NCBI RefSeq assembly: GCF_003259315.1
Contig: NZ_QLLT01000001.1
Coordinates: 186,001 to 250,000, forward strand
DNA: 64,000 bases
Reading direction: 5' to 3'
DNA from: Kitasatospora sp. SolWspMP-SS2h
GTDB taxonomy: Bacteria; Actinomycetota; Actinomycetes; Streptomycetales; Streptomycetaceae
The first letter of the stretch is position 1. Every line of letters starts with the position of its first letter. A program made the translations under genes and the position numbers. The notes beneath the pieces are model-generated. The model saw only the letters and a program-made list of their open reading frames with translations. It ran no database searches and was not told the DNA's origin. Shown piece by piece: positions 52,458 to 60,785 of the stretch.

Positions 52458-52934
52458 TCAGGGGGCGGGCGGCTGGTCCAGCGCGATCAGGCGGGCGTCG
52501 GCGGCGGCGGTCGGGGTGGCACCGAGGTCGGTGAGGGTGGTGATCACCACGGAGTCGGTGCCGGGCAGCCAGTTGCTGGTCTTGGACTGGACGGTGACGG
52601 TCTGGGTCTGCGGGGTACCGTCGCAGACCACCTGGGTCGGTGCGGTGCGGGTGGAGCCGAAGGCGATGGTGGCGGGGTCCTCGGGGTCGGTCTGCTCGAC
52701 GGAGGTGTTCAGCGAGCGGGGCTGGTCGGTCGGCGCGCAGGTGTAGGCGAGGGCGACCCGGACCCGGCTGGGGATCTTCGGGTCGATGGCGGCGCCGGTG
52801 ATCGTGACGGTGGTCGCGGCGGCGGTCGCCGCGGGCGGGTCGGCGGGCGTGCCGGTGGGGGTGTCGTCGGCGGCGGCCGGGGTGGCGGCGGCGAGGGCGA
52901 GCAGGCCGGCGGCGGCGAGGAGGCGGACGGGCAC
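52458..52934 (-). CDS. Small secreted hypothetical protein
   Basis: 158 residues from GTG 52934 (GAAAGG upstream). A signal peptide (MPVRLLAAAGLLALAAATPAAA) precedes a Thr-rich beta-type domain with two Cys (YTCAPTD, VVCDGTPQ) likely joined in a disulfide: TVTITGAAIDPKIPSRVRVALAYTC, SLNTSVEQTDPEDPATIAFGSTRTAPTQVVC, TVTVQSKTSNWLPGTDSVVITTLTD. I do not recognise the family; similar short secreted proteins are common in Streptomyces. Confidence 0.75.
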   Translation of the reverse strand: MPVRLLAAAGLLALAAATPAAADDTPTGTPADPPAATAAATTVTITGAAIDPKIPSRVRVALAYTCAPTDQPRSLNTSVEQTDPEDPATIAFGSTRTAPTQVVCDGTPQTQTVTVQSKTSNWLPGTDSVVITTLTDLGATPTAAADARLIALDQPPAP

Positions 52935-53084
52935 GGGGGGCCTTTCGGTCGGCGGCGGGGACTGCCTCCGACTGTCCGTCAGTCCCGCCGCCCGGGCGAG
53001 CGGTCCTCGTCCGGGTGGGTGGCCGTCACCCGGGCGGGCGGCCACTCGTCCGGACGAGTGACCGTCGTACGGGCGGCGGGCGGG

Positions 53085-55622
53085 TCAGCCGGCCCGGTAC
53101 GGGAGTTCGATCTCCGCCCAGACCACCTTGCCGTGCCGGGTGGGGCGGCTGCCCCAGCGGTGCGCGAGTTCGCTGACCAGGTGGATGCCGCGGCCGCCCT
53201 CGTCCTCCTCGGCGGAGGTGCGCAGCCGGGGCGGCTGGCCGCCGGCGTCGGAGACCTCCAGGGTGAGGGTGCGGTCGCGGAAGATCCGCAGGCGGCGCGG
53301 GGCGTCGGCGTGCAGCAGGGCGTTGGTGACGAGTTCGCTGACCACGAGTTCGGCGTAGTCGGTGAGCCCGGACAGGCCCCAGGCGTCCAGGGTGGCGCGG
53401 GTGAAGCGGCGGGCGCGGGCGGGCAGCGGGCCCTCGCTGGGCAGCAGCAGGGTGGCGATCCGGTCGGCGGGGACGGGCAGCACGCGGGCCATGATCATCG
53501 CGATGTCGTCCTCGGTGCCGTCGGTGACCAGGGCGGACAGCGCGGCGTCGCAGCTCTCCTCCAGGGTGCGGCCGGGGGCGGCGAGGGTGCGGGCGAGCAG
53601 GTCGATGCCCTCGTCGAGGTCGCGGCCGCGGCGTTCGACCAGGCCGTCGGTGTAGAGCGCGAAGGTGGCGCCGGGCGGCAGGGTGAACTCGATCGACTCG
53701 AAGGCGCCGCCGCCGACGCCGAGCGGGACGCCCGGCGGCAGGTCGATGACCCGGGCGGTGCCGTCGGGGTCGACCCGGACGGGCGGCAGGTGGCCGGCCG
53801 AGCAGATCACCACGCTGCGGTCGACCGGGTCGTAGACGGCGCACACGCAGGTGGCGAACTGGCCCTCGCCGATCGCGGAGGCGGTCTCGTCGAGTCGGCC
53901 GAGGACCTGCTCGGGCGGCAGGTCGAGGGTGGCCAGGGTGCGGGCGACGGTGCGCAGCTGGCCCATCGTGGCGGCGGCCCGGATGCCGTGGCCCATCACG
54001 TCGCCGACCACCAGGGCGACCCGCCCGCAGGACAGCGGGACGACGTCGAACCAGTCGCCGCCGACCTCGCTGACCACGCTGGAGGGCAGGTAGCGGTGGG
54101 CAATCTCCAGGCCGAGGGTGCGGTGGATCTCCTGCGGCAGCAGGCTGCGCTGCAGGGTGAGGGCGGTCTCGCGCTCGCGCCGGTAGAGCCGGGCGTTGTC
54201 GATGGCCAGGGCGGTGCGGGCGACCAGTTCCTCGGCGAGCGAGACGTCGGCGGCGCCGAACGGCTCGGGGTTGCGGGTGCGGACGAACTCGGCGCCGCCG
54301 AGCACCATGCCGCGGGCGATCAGCGGCACCAGCAGGTACGAGTGGACGCCGGCCGCGATGCCGGGGGCGACCCGCTCGGGGTCGGGGACCAGGCCGCGCA
54401 GCACCTCCTCGTCGACGTGCGGCTTGAGCAGCGGGCGTCCGCTGCGCAGGCACTGGGTGTAGACCCGGGTCGGACCGTACTCGGTGGTGCCCCCGACGGC
54501 GTCCGCGGCGCCGGTCAGCCCGGAGCCGTACGCCTCGCCGACCGCGACGGCGCGGACCTGGATGGCCCGCCCGGGCTGGATCGGGGCGGGCTCCTCGCCG
54601 CGCAGCACGGGCTCCAGCAGGTCGACGGTGGCGAAGTCGGCGAACTTCGGGATGATCGCCTCGACCATCTCCTCCGCGGTGCGTTTGAGGTCGAGGGTGG
54701 TGCCGATCCGGGCGCCGGCCGAGGCGAGCAGGGTCAGCCGCTCCTGGGCGCGGGAGGCGCGGGCCTCGGCCCGGAAGCGCTCGGTGACGTCGATGATCGA
54801 GGAGGAGACGCCGAGCACCTTGCCGGTGGAGTCCTCCAGCCGGAAGTAGGACGCCGACCAGGCCCGGTCGCGGCGCGGGTCGCCGGGGACCCGGCCGTAC
54901 GAGCGGGCGTCGACCACCGGTTTGCCGGTGGCGATCACCTGCCGCATCACGTTCTCGATCTCGGCGGCGTTGATGCCGGGCAGCACGGCGGAGATCCGGC
55001 GGCCGAGGTGCTGCTCGGCGCTGAGGCCGTTGATCCGGGCCAGCGCCGCGTTCAGCCGGACGAAGCGCAGGTCGGTGTCGTAGACGGCCAGGCCGATCGG
55101 GGACTGGTCGAAGAAGCCGTCCAGGATCGCCAGGTCGGACTCGACCTCGTGCAGGGCGTGCGTGTCGGAGGCGGTGGCCAGCAGCAGGGTGCTGCCGTCG
55201 GGGCCGGCCACCGGATAGGTGTGGAACTCCAGCTCGACGGTGGAGCCGTCGCGGCGGCGCACCGGGTGGGTTCCGGACCAGCCGCGCCCGGCGACCAGCC
55301 GCTCGAACAGCCGCTCGGCGGCGGCCCGCTCCTGCTCGGGCAGCAGCAGCTGGACCGGGTGCGCGCCGATCGCCTGGTCGGCGGGCCAGCCGGTGAGCGC
55401 CTCGGCCTCCTGGCTCCAGTGCAGGATCCGGCCGTCCTCCTGGACCAGCGCGGTGGCCAGCGGGACCAGACGGTGCCCGGCCAGGCGCGCGGAAGCGGCA
55501 CCCGCCGCGTCGCGGCCGGGCTTCTGTTCGAACCCGTGCGTGCTCAGTTGGCCACCTGCCCGGTACCTTCCCCGGTTCTGCCGATCGTTCCGGCTTCCAC
55601 CAGACTGCACGGCCCGCAGCAC
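53085..55622 (-). CDS. PAS-PAS-GAF-PP2C-HATPase (SpoIIE-type) regulator
   Basis: 845 residues from GTG 55622. In order: two PAS domains (about 50-155 and 165-290, the second ending VLGVSSSIIDVTERFRAEAR), a GAF domain (about 300-470), a SpoIIE/PP2C phosphatase (about 490-700: SSVVSEVGGDWFDVV, VVGDVMGHGIRAAATMG, ICSAGHLPPVRV, FALYTDGLVERR, TEDDIAMIMA with the metal Asp residues) and an HATPase anti-sigma kinase domain (about 715-840: ELVVSELVTNALLHA, GGRGIHLVSEL). Having both kinase-like and phosphatase domains is common in Streptomyces partner-switching regulators. The exact sigma/anti-sigma partners are not seen here. Confidence 0.9.
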   Translation of the reverse strand: MLRAVQSGGSRNDRQNRGRYRAGGQLSTHGFEQKPGRDAAGAASARLAGHRLVPLATALVQEDGRILHWSQEAEALTGWPADQAIGAHPVQLLLPEQERAAAERLFERLVAGRGWSGTHPVRRRDGSTVELEFHTYPVAGPDGSTLLLATASDTHALHEVESDLAILDGFFDQSPIGLAVYDTDLRFVRLNAALARINGLSAEQHLGRRISAVLPGINAAEIENVMRQVIATGKPVVDARSYGRVPGDPRRDRAWSASYFRLEDSTGKVLGVSSSIIDVTERFRAEARASRAQERLTLLASAGARIGTTLDLKRTAEEMVEAIIPKFADFATVDLLEPVLRGEEPAPIQPGRAIQVRAVAVGEAYGSGLTGAADAVGGTTEYGPTRVYTQCLRSGRPLLKPHVDEEVLRGLVPDPERVAPGIAAGVHSYLLVPLIARGMVLGGAEFVRTRNPEPFGAADVSLAEELVARTALAIDNARLYRRERETALTLQRSLLPQEIHRTLGLEIAHRYLPSSVVSEVGGDWFDVVPLSCGRVALVVGDVMGHGIRAAATMGQLRTVARTLATLDLPPEQVLGRLDETASAIGEGQFATCVCAVYDPVDRSVVICSAGHLPPVRVDPDGTARVIDLPPGVPLGVGGGAFESIEFTLPPGATFALYTDGLVERRGRDLDEGIDLLARTLAAPGRTLEESCDAALSALVTDGTEDDIAMIMARVLPVPADRIATLLLPSEGPLPARARRFTRATLDAWGLSGLTDYAELVVSELVTNALLHADAPRRLRIFRDRTLTLEVSDAGGQPPRLRTSAEEDEGGRGIHLVSELAHRWGSRPTRHGKVVWAEIELPYRAG

Positions 55623-55794
55623 GCTGGCGACTGGTGGTCGTGCGGGCGGTCGGACCGAAGATGCGAGTGTGCTGGATACGGACCGGTTCGGGCAAGAGTG
55701 CTACTCCCAACTGCCGGTCCGCGGTGCGGCGTCGGGCGGGCGGACCGGGACGGCGGCCCGAAACAGCGGCCCGGTCCGGGTCAGCCGGGCCGGG

Positions 55795-56409
55795 TCAGCC
55801 GGCGAGTGCGGCGTCCAGCAGGCGGGACCACTGGCGGACCACGCCGGCCCGGCGCGGGCCGTCGTCGGTGAGCAGGTTGGCCAGGCCCAGGCCGCGGGCC
55901 AGGTCGAGGGTGGCCTGGACGGTCTCCCGGACGCCGGCGGCGGACTCGTCCGCGCCCAGGCACTCGACGGCGGCCCGGTGCGCCTCCCGGCCGATGTGGT
56001 TCTCCAAGCCGGTGATCCGGCCGCGCAGCGGCTCCTCGGTGGCGGCGGCCACCCACAGGTGCAGCGCGGCGCGGAACAGCGGGCCGGTGTAGAGGCTCAC
56101 GATCATCTCCACCACCGCCTCGGTGCGGGCCGGGCCGGACGGCGGCAGCTGCTCGACCCGGGCCAGGGCGGCGGCCAGCCGCTCGGCGGCGACGTGCTCG
56201 ACGGCGGCGGTGAACAGGTCCTCGCGGGTGCGGAAGTGGTGCTGGGCGGCGCCGCGGGTCACCCCGGCCCGCGCGGCGACCACCAGCACCGTGGAGCCGT
56301 GCCAGCCGACCTCGGCCAGGCACTCCACCGCCGCCTCCAGCAGCCGTCTGCGGGTGGCGCGGCTGCGGTCCTGCCGGGGCGTGCGGGCGGCGGGTGCGCT
56401 GGTCGTCAT
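55795..56409 (-). CDS. TetR-family regulator of the acyl-CoA locus
   Basis: 204 residues. The HTH is at about 15-60: SRATRRRLLEAAVECLAEVGWHGSTVLVVAARAGVTRGAAQHHFRTREDLFTAAV; a helical ligand domain follows. Such regulators often control acyl-CoA catabolism genes and bind acyl-CoA. It lies 170 bases downstream of the acyl-CoA ligase gene on the same strand. Its operator is not proven; the shared motifs at 58311 and 62795 are candidates. Confidence 0.87.
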   Translation of the reverse strand: MTTSAPAARTPRQDRSRATRRRLLEAAVECLAEVGWHGSTVLVVAARAGVTRGAAQHHFRTREDLFTAAVEHVAAERLAAALARVEQLPPSGPARTEAVVEMIVSLYTGPLFRAALHLWVAAATEEPLRGRITGLENHIGREAHRAAVECLGADESAAGVRETVQATLDLARGLGLANLLTDDGPRRAGVVRQWSRLLDAALAG

Positions 56410-56525
56410 CGGCGGCTCCTGGTCTGCGCGGGCGGGCTCCGGATGCCGATCCTATGCACCGCCGGTTTCGCGCACCGCCGCTCCCGTGCGCGGTCGTTCC
56501 TCCACGTCGCCGCTCCCGTGCGGCG

Positions 56526-56605
56526 CCGTTCCTACCCGTTTCCGTTCCTACGCGTTGCCGTTCCTACGCGTTGCCGTTCCTACGCGTTGCCGTTCCCGGG
56601 CGTCA
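56526..56605. repeat. 16-bp tandem repeat at the ligase 3' end
   Basis: Five head-to-tail units of 16 bases: CCGTTCCTACGCGTTG three times exactly (56542-56589), with one degenerate copy before and one after. The ligase stop codon (56580-56582) lies inside the repeat, so repeat expansion may have changed the protein's C-terminus. Confidence 0.85.
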
Positions 56606-58220
56606 CCGCTCCCCCGCTCGGTGCGCCGTCGGCCGGGTGCCGGTCCGGCCGCGCGCCGCGGGCCCGCAGTTCGCGGCGCAGCACCTTGCCGCTGGCGGAC
56701 TTCGGCACCGCGTCCAGGAACTCCACCTCGCGGACCTTCTTGTACGGGGCGACCCGGCGGGCCACGTACTCGATCACCTCCTGTTCGGCCAGGTCGCAGC
56801 CGAACGCGGGCACCACGTACGCCTTGGGGTGCTCGGCGCCGTGGGCGTCGCCGACGCCGATCACCGCGGCGTCGGCGATGCTCGGGTGGGTGAGCAGCAC
56901 GGCCTCCAGTTCGGCCGGGGCGACCTGGTAGCCCTTGTACTTGATCAGCTCCTTCACCCGGTCGACCACGAACAGGTAGCCGGCGTCGTCGACGTGGCCG
57001 ACGTCACCGGTGTGCAGCCAGCCGTCCGGGTCGACGGTCGCGGAGGTCTCGGACTCCTTGCCGAAGTAGCCCCGCATCACCTGCGGGCCGCGGAACAGCA
57101 GTTCGCCGTCCTCGCCGGGGCCGAGGTCCTGGTGCGGGGCCGAGAGGGAGCGGATCCGCAGCTCGGTGCCGGGGACCAGGCGGCCGACGGTGCCGACCGG
57201 CGGGTTCGGGTCGCCGGGCGGGAGGACGTGGGTGACCGGGGACAGCTCGGTCATGCCGTAGCCCTGCAGCAGGTGCGACAGGCCCAGGCGGCGGGCGCAG
57301 GCGGCGGCCAGTTCGGCGTCCAGCGGGGCGGCGGCGCTCAGCACGTAGCGGATCGAGGACAGGTCGAAGCGGTCGACCAGCGGGTGCTTGGCCAGTGCGA
57401 GGGCGATCGGCGGGGCCACGTACACCGCCTCGATCCGGTGCTGCTGGATGGCCGTCAGGAACTGCTCCAGGTCGAAGCGGGGCAGCACGACCACGGTGGC
57501 GCGGGCCCGCAGCGGGCGGTTGAGCAGGGCGGTCAGGCCGTAGATGTGGAAAAAGGGAAGCACCGCCAGGGTGCGCTCGCCGGGGCGGGGGCCGAGTAGC
57601 GCGTCGACCTGGGCCAGGTTGGTGGACACCGAGCGGTGGGTCAGCATCACGCCCTTGGGCAGGCCGGTCGTCCCGCTGGAGTACGGCAGCACCGCCAGGT
57701 CGGTGGCCGGATCGATCGACGGGGCGGGCTCCGGGGCCGAGCCGGCCGCCAGCTCGGCGAGCGAGCGGTGGCCCTCGGCCTCGTCGCAGACGAAGATCTC
57801 GGCCACCGGGTGCTCGGCGGCCGCCTGCCGGGCCACCGGCAGGAACGCGGCGACGGTGATGATCCAGCGGGCACCGGAGTCGCGCAACTGCCCCGCCAGT
57901 TCCGCGGCGGTGGCCAGCGCGCTGACCGGGGTCACCGTCGCGCCGGTGCGGGTGGTGCCGTAGAACGCCAGCGGATAGGCGATCGAGTTCGGACTGAACA
58001 GCGCCACCACCTCACCCTTGCCGACCCCGGCCTCGGCGAGCCCCGCCGCGACCCGGCGGCTGCCCGTCTCCAGCTCCCGGTAGCTGACGCTGCGCCCGGT
58101 CAGGCCGTCCACCAGGGCCGGACGGTCGGCGTGCTCGCCCGTGGCGCAGCCGTCGAGGACGGCGTCGTGGATCGGCAGGTCGAGCGGGGCGACGGACGGG
58201 TAGTCGCTGTGGAACACCAT
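56580..58220 (-). CDS. AMP-dependent acyl-CoA synthetase (4-coumarate:CoA ligase-like)
   Basis: 546 residues. The P-loop A3 motif is YSSGTTGLPKGVMLTHRS; other adenylation motifs are GYGMTELSPVTHVLP, DGWLHTGDVGHVDDAGYLFVVDRVKELIKYKGYQVAPAELE, and the catalytic Lys in PKSASGKVLRRELR. It activates a carboxylic acid as acyl-AMP then acyl-CoA; aryl, acetoacetyl or medium-chain acids are possible. It is the last enzyme gene before the TetR gene and has its own promoter region upstream. Confidence 0.9.
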   Translation of the reverse strand: MVFHSDYPSVAPLDLPIHDAVLDGCATGEHADRPALVDGLTGRSVSYRELETGSRRVAAGLAEAGVGKGEVVALFSPNSIAYPLAFYGTTRTGATVTPVSALATAAELAGQLRDSGARWIITVAAFLPVARQAAAEHPVAEIFVCDEAEGHRSLAELAAGSAPEPAPSIDPATDLAVLPYSSGTTGLPKGVMLTHRSVSTNLAQVDALLGPRPGERTLAVLPFFHIYGLTALLNRPLRARATVVVLPRFDLEQFLTAIQQHRIEAVYVAPPIALALAKHPLVDRFDLSSIRYVLSAAAPLDAELAAACARRLGLSHLLQGYGMTELSPVTHVLPPGDPNPPVGTVGRLVPGTELRIRSLSAPHQDLGPGEDGELLFRGPQVMRGYFGKESETSATVDPDGWLHTGDVGHVDDAGYLFVVDRVKELIKYKGYQVAPAELEAVLLTHPSIADAAVIGVGDAHGAEHPKAYVVPAFGCDLAEQEVIEYVARRVAPYKKVREVEFLDAVPKSASGKVLRRELRARGARPDRHPADGAPSGGAVTPGNGNA

Positions 58221-58508
58221 GCGGGCCTCCGGGCGGCTCGGCGGGCGCGGGCGCGATCGCGGGGGTGCGGTCGCGGGGTGCGGGGGCGGGTTGGTATTGC
58301 CAGTGCGATGGGTACTCGCGGATGCGATATGCCATTACTTACGTGAGGGGCTATTACATTGGTGAGTGTCTATTGTGAACACGAGAATCTATCGCACGAA
58401 TAATTGGGTGTAACGGTTGGGAGATGACGTTGCGGTCGTGATCGCGGTCGCAGTTGCGGTGCAAGCGTGCCGGGGGATGGCTGGCCGCCGCCAGGGCGCG
58501 TGCCCGGC
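58221..58508. promoter_or_regulatory. Low-GC ligase promoter region
   Basis: This 288-base gap is much richer in A/T (58325-58410) than its surroundings. On the minus strand TTCACA (58379-58374) and TAATAG (58356-58351) are 17 bases apart, a plausible promoter. Between it and the start lies GGTACTCGCGGATGC (58311-58325), shared with the biotin carboxylase upstream region, an operator candidate. Confidence 0.5.
58311..58325. promoter_or_regulatory. Shared 15-bp motif, copy 1
   Basis: GGTACTCGCGGATGC, 91-105 bases before the acyl-CoA ligase start and just downstream of the promoter candidate. 14 of 15 bases match the motif at 62795-62809. Confidence 0.55.
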
Positions 58509-59312
58509 TTACCGGCGTACGCCGGGGTTCTCCTGGCGGGTGATCAGGTCGAGCAGGCGGGCGTGGGTCTCCTCGTCGGCTGCGGCGATCAGGCCGCCGT
58601 CGCCGTGGTGGACCGGTTTGCCGCGCAGGTCGGTGACGGTGCAGCCGGCGGCCTCGCAGAGTGCGATGCCGGCTGCGAAGTGGACGCTGTCCGCCAGTTG
58701 CCCGTCCGTCAGGTACGCGGCGCGGCGGCCGGCGGCGACCCAGGCCACCGCGAGGGTGCTGGAGACCACCCGGGGGCGGAAGGCGCGTTCGAAGTCGGGG
58801 GCGGTGAGCAGGCGCGCGACGCGCAGCGCGGGGGCGTTCGGGTAGGGCGGGTCGAGGTTGAGGTCGACCAGTCGGGAGCCTGCGGACGGTGCCAGCGGGG
58901 TGTCCTCCCCGTGGTGGCGGAGGGCGGCGCGGGTGCCGTCGGTCCAGTACGTCTCACCGGTGTACGGGTCGGCGGTGGCGGCGGCGACCGTCCGGCCGCC
59001 TTCCTGGAGTGCGACGTTGACGGCCACCAGATGGGTGCCCACCGCGAAGTTGAGCGTCCCGCACAGCGGGTCGACCAGCCAGCGGCGGGCGGCGTCGGGC
59101 GGGCCGGTGCGGCCGCTCTCCTCCGCCGTGAACGCGTCGTCCGGGCGGGCGGCACGGAGGAGGTCGAGGATGGCCCGCTCCGCTTCCACGTCCACCGCGG
59201 TCGCGAAGTCGCCGCCGCCCTTGTCCTGCCGTTCGACGCCCTGCCACGCACGGCTCCGCACCACCTCCGCCCCGAGCTCGGCGGCCTGGCGGGCGAGGTC
59301 GGCGTCACTCAC
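58509..59312 (-). CDS. Inositol monophosphatase-family protein with altered metal site
   Basis: 267 residues from GTG 59312 with GGAAGGA upstream. It has the IMPase fold: DFATAVDVEAERAILDLL, AEESGR (motif EE kept), WLVDPLCGTLNF and DSVHFAAGIALCEAAGCTVT. The usual DPIDGTxNF reads DPLCGTLNF, and the usual WDxAAG reads VHFAAG, so two metal-binding Asp are Cys and His. The phosphatase reaction is therefore doubtful, though metal binding by Cys/His is possible. It is the last gene of a three- or four-gene run with the acyl-CoA dehydrogenase 182 bases upstream. Confidence 0.85.
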   Translation of the reverse strand: MSDADLARQAAELGAEVVRSRAWQGVERQDKGGGDFATAVDVEAERAILDLLRAARPDDAFTAEESGRTGPPDAARRWLVDPLCGTLNFAVGTHLVAVNVALQEGGRTVAAATADPYTGETYWTDGTRAALRHHGEDTPLAPSAGSRLVDLNLDPPYPNAPALRVARLLTAPDFERAFRPRVVSSTLAVAWVAAGRRAAYLTDGQLADSVHFAAGIALCEAAGCTVTDLRGKPVHHGDGGLIAAADEETHARLLDLITRQENPGVRR

Positions 59313-59494
59313 GGGGGTCCTTCCGGTCGGTGGGCGGCTCGGGCTCGGTCGGGGGTCCGTCCAGGCTTCCGGTTCCCGGGCGCGGGGCTGGTGGAAGAGT
59401 ACGGCGGCGCTCTCCGCGTGGCCGGCGGCGGGTGGAGGCGGCAGACGGTGGCGACGGGTGATCGGGGTGGCGCCGCCCGGGCGGATGGGACGGA

Positions 59495-60712
59495 TCAGTA
59501 GGAGCGCGGCAGGCCGAGGGTGTGCTGGGCGACGTAGTTGAGGATCATCTCCCGGCTGACCGGGGCGACCCGGCCGACGCGGGTGGCGGTGATGAGGGCG
59601 GCCAGGCCGTACTCCCGGGTGAGGCCGTTGCCGCCGAGGGTCTGGACGGCCTGGTCGACGGCGCGGCAGGAGGCTTCGCCGGCCGCGTACTTGGCCATGT
59701 TGGCGGCTTCGCCGGCGGCCAGGTCGTCGCCCGCGTCGTACAGCTGGGCGGCCTTGCGGGTCATCAGTCGGGCGAGTTCGACCTCGATGGCGCACTGGGC
59801 CAGGGGGTGGGCGATGCCCTGGTGGGCGCCGATGGGGCGGTCCCAGACGGTGCGGGTGCGGGCGTAGGAGACGGCGGTGTCGAGGGCGTGGCGGGCGATG
59901 CCGAGGGTGAAGGCGGCGGTCATGATGCGTTCGGGGTTGAGGCCCGCGAAGAGTTGCAGCAGGCCGGAGTCCTGGTCGCCGACCAGGGCGTCGGCGGGTA
60001 GCCGGACGTCGTCCAGGAAGACCTGGAACTGCTTCTCCGGGGCGGTGAGTTCCATCGGGATGGGCTGGTACTCGAAGCCGGGGGTGTCGCGCGGGACGAC
60101 GAACAGGGCGGGCTTGAGCTTGCCGGTGCGGGCGTCCTCGGTGCGGGCGACGAAGAGGACGGCGTCGGCCTGGTCGATGCCGGAGACGAACACTTTGCGG
60201 CCGGTGAGCAGCCAGTCGGCGCCGTCGCGGCGGGCGACGGTGGAGATGCGGTGCGAGTTGGAGCCCGCGTCGGGCTCGGTGATGCCGAAGGCCATGACGG
60301 CGGTGCCGTCGGCGAGTCCGGGCAGCCAGCGCTGTTTCTGCGGGTCGGTGCCGAACCGGGCGATGACGGTGCCGCAGATCGCCGGGGAGACGATCAGCAT
60401 CAGCAGCGGACAACCGGCCGCGCCCAACTCCTCGAGGACGGTGGCGAGTTCACCGATACCCGCGCCTCCGCCGCCGTACACGGCGGGGAGGTTGACCCCG
60501 AGGTAACCCAACTTGGCTGCTTCCGACCAGAGTTCGCGGACGGGTTCTCCGGCACGGGCCTTCTGCTGGAAGTAGTCGCGGCCGTAGCGGGCGGCGAGGG
60601 CGGCGACCGCCGCGCGCAGGTCGCGCTGGTCCTCGGTGTCGGTGAGCGAGGCCGACGGGGTGGACGGGCTCGATGGGGTGGGCCGACTCGACGGGGTCAG
60701 GGGGGTGGGCAT
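59495..60712 (-). CDS. Acyl-CoA dehydrogenase
   Basis: 405 residues from ATG 60712. The flavin dehydrogenase parts are LGYLGVNLPAVYGGGGAG, FGITEPDAGSNSHRI, WLLTGRKVFVSGIDQADAVLFVART, NPERIMTAAFTLGIARHALDTAVSYARTRTVWDRPIGAHQGIAHPLAQ and AVQTLGGNGLTREYG. It oxidises an acyl-CoA to the 2,3-enoyl-CoA with electrons passed to ETF. In this neighbourhood (biotin-dependent carboxylase upstream) isovaleryl-CoA or a related branched substrate is likely. The catalytic Glu is not certain from sequence alone. Confidence 0.9.
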   Translation of the reverse strand: MPTPLTPSSRPTPSSPSTPSASLTDTEDQRDLRAAVAALAARYGRDYFQQKARAGEPVRELWSEAAKLGYLGVNLPAVYGGGGAGIGELATVLEELGAAGCPLLMLIVSPAICGTVIARFGTDPQKQRWLPGLADGTAVMAFGITEPDAGSNSHRISTVARRDGADWLLTGRKVFVSGIDQADAVLFVARTEDARTGKLKPALFVVPRDTPGFEYQPIPMELTAPEKQFQVFLDDVRLPADALVGDQDSGLLQLFAGLNPERIMTAAFTLGIARHALDTAVSYARTRTVWDRPIGAHQGIAHPLAQCAIEVELARLMTRKAAQLYDAGDDLAAGEAANMAKYAAGEASCRAVDQAVQTLGGNGLTREYGLAALITATRVGRVAPVSREMILNYVAQHTLGLPRSY

Positions 60713-60785
60713 GGCGGGGTCCTGTCTGTCGTGGGTGGCGAGACGGTGGCGGCGGGGCACGGCCGTGGCAGCGGGACGGGGCAGG

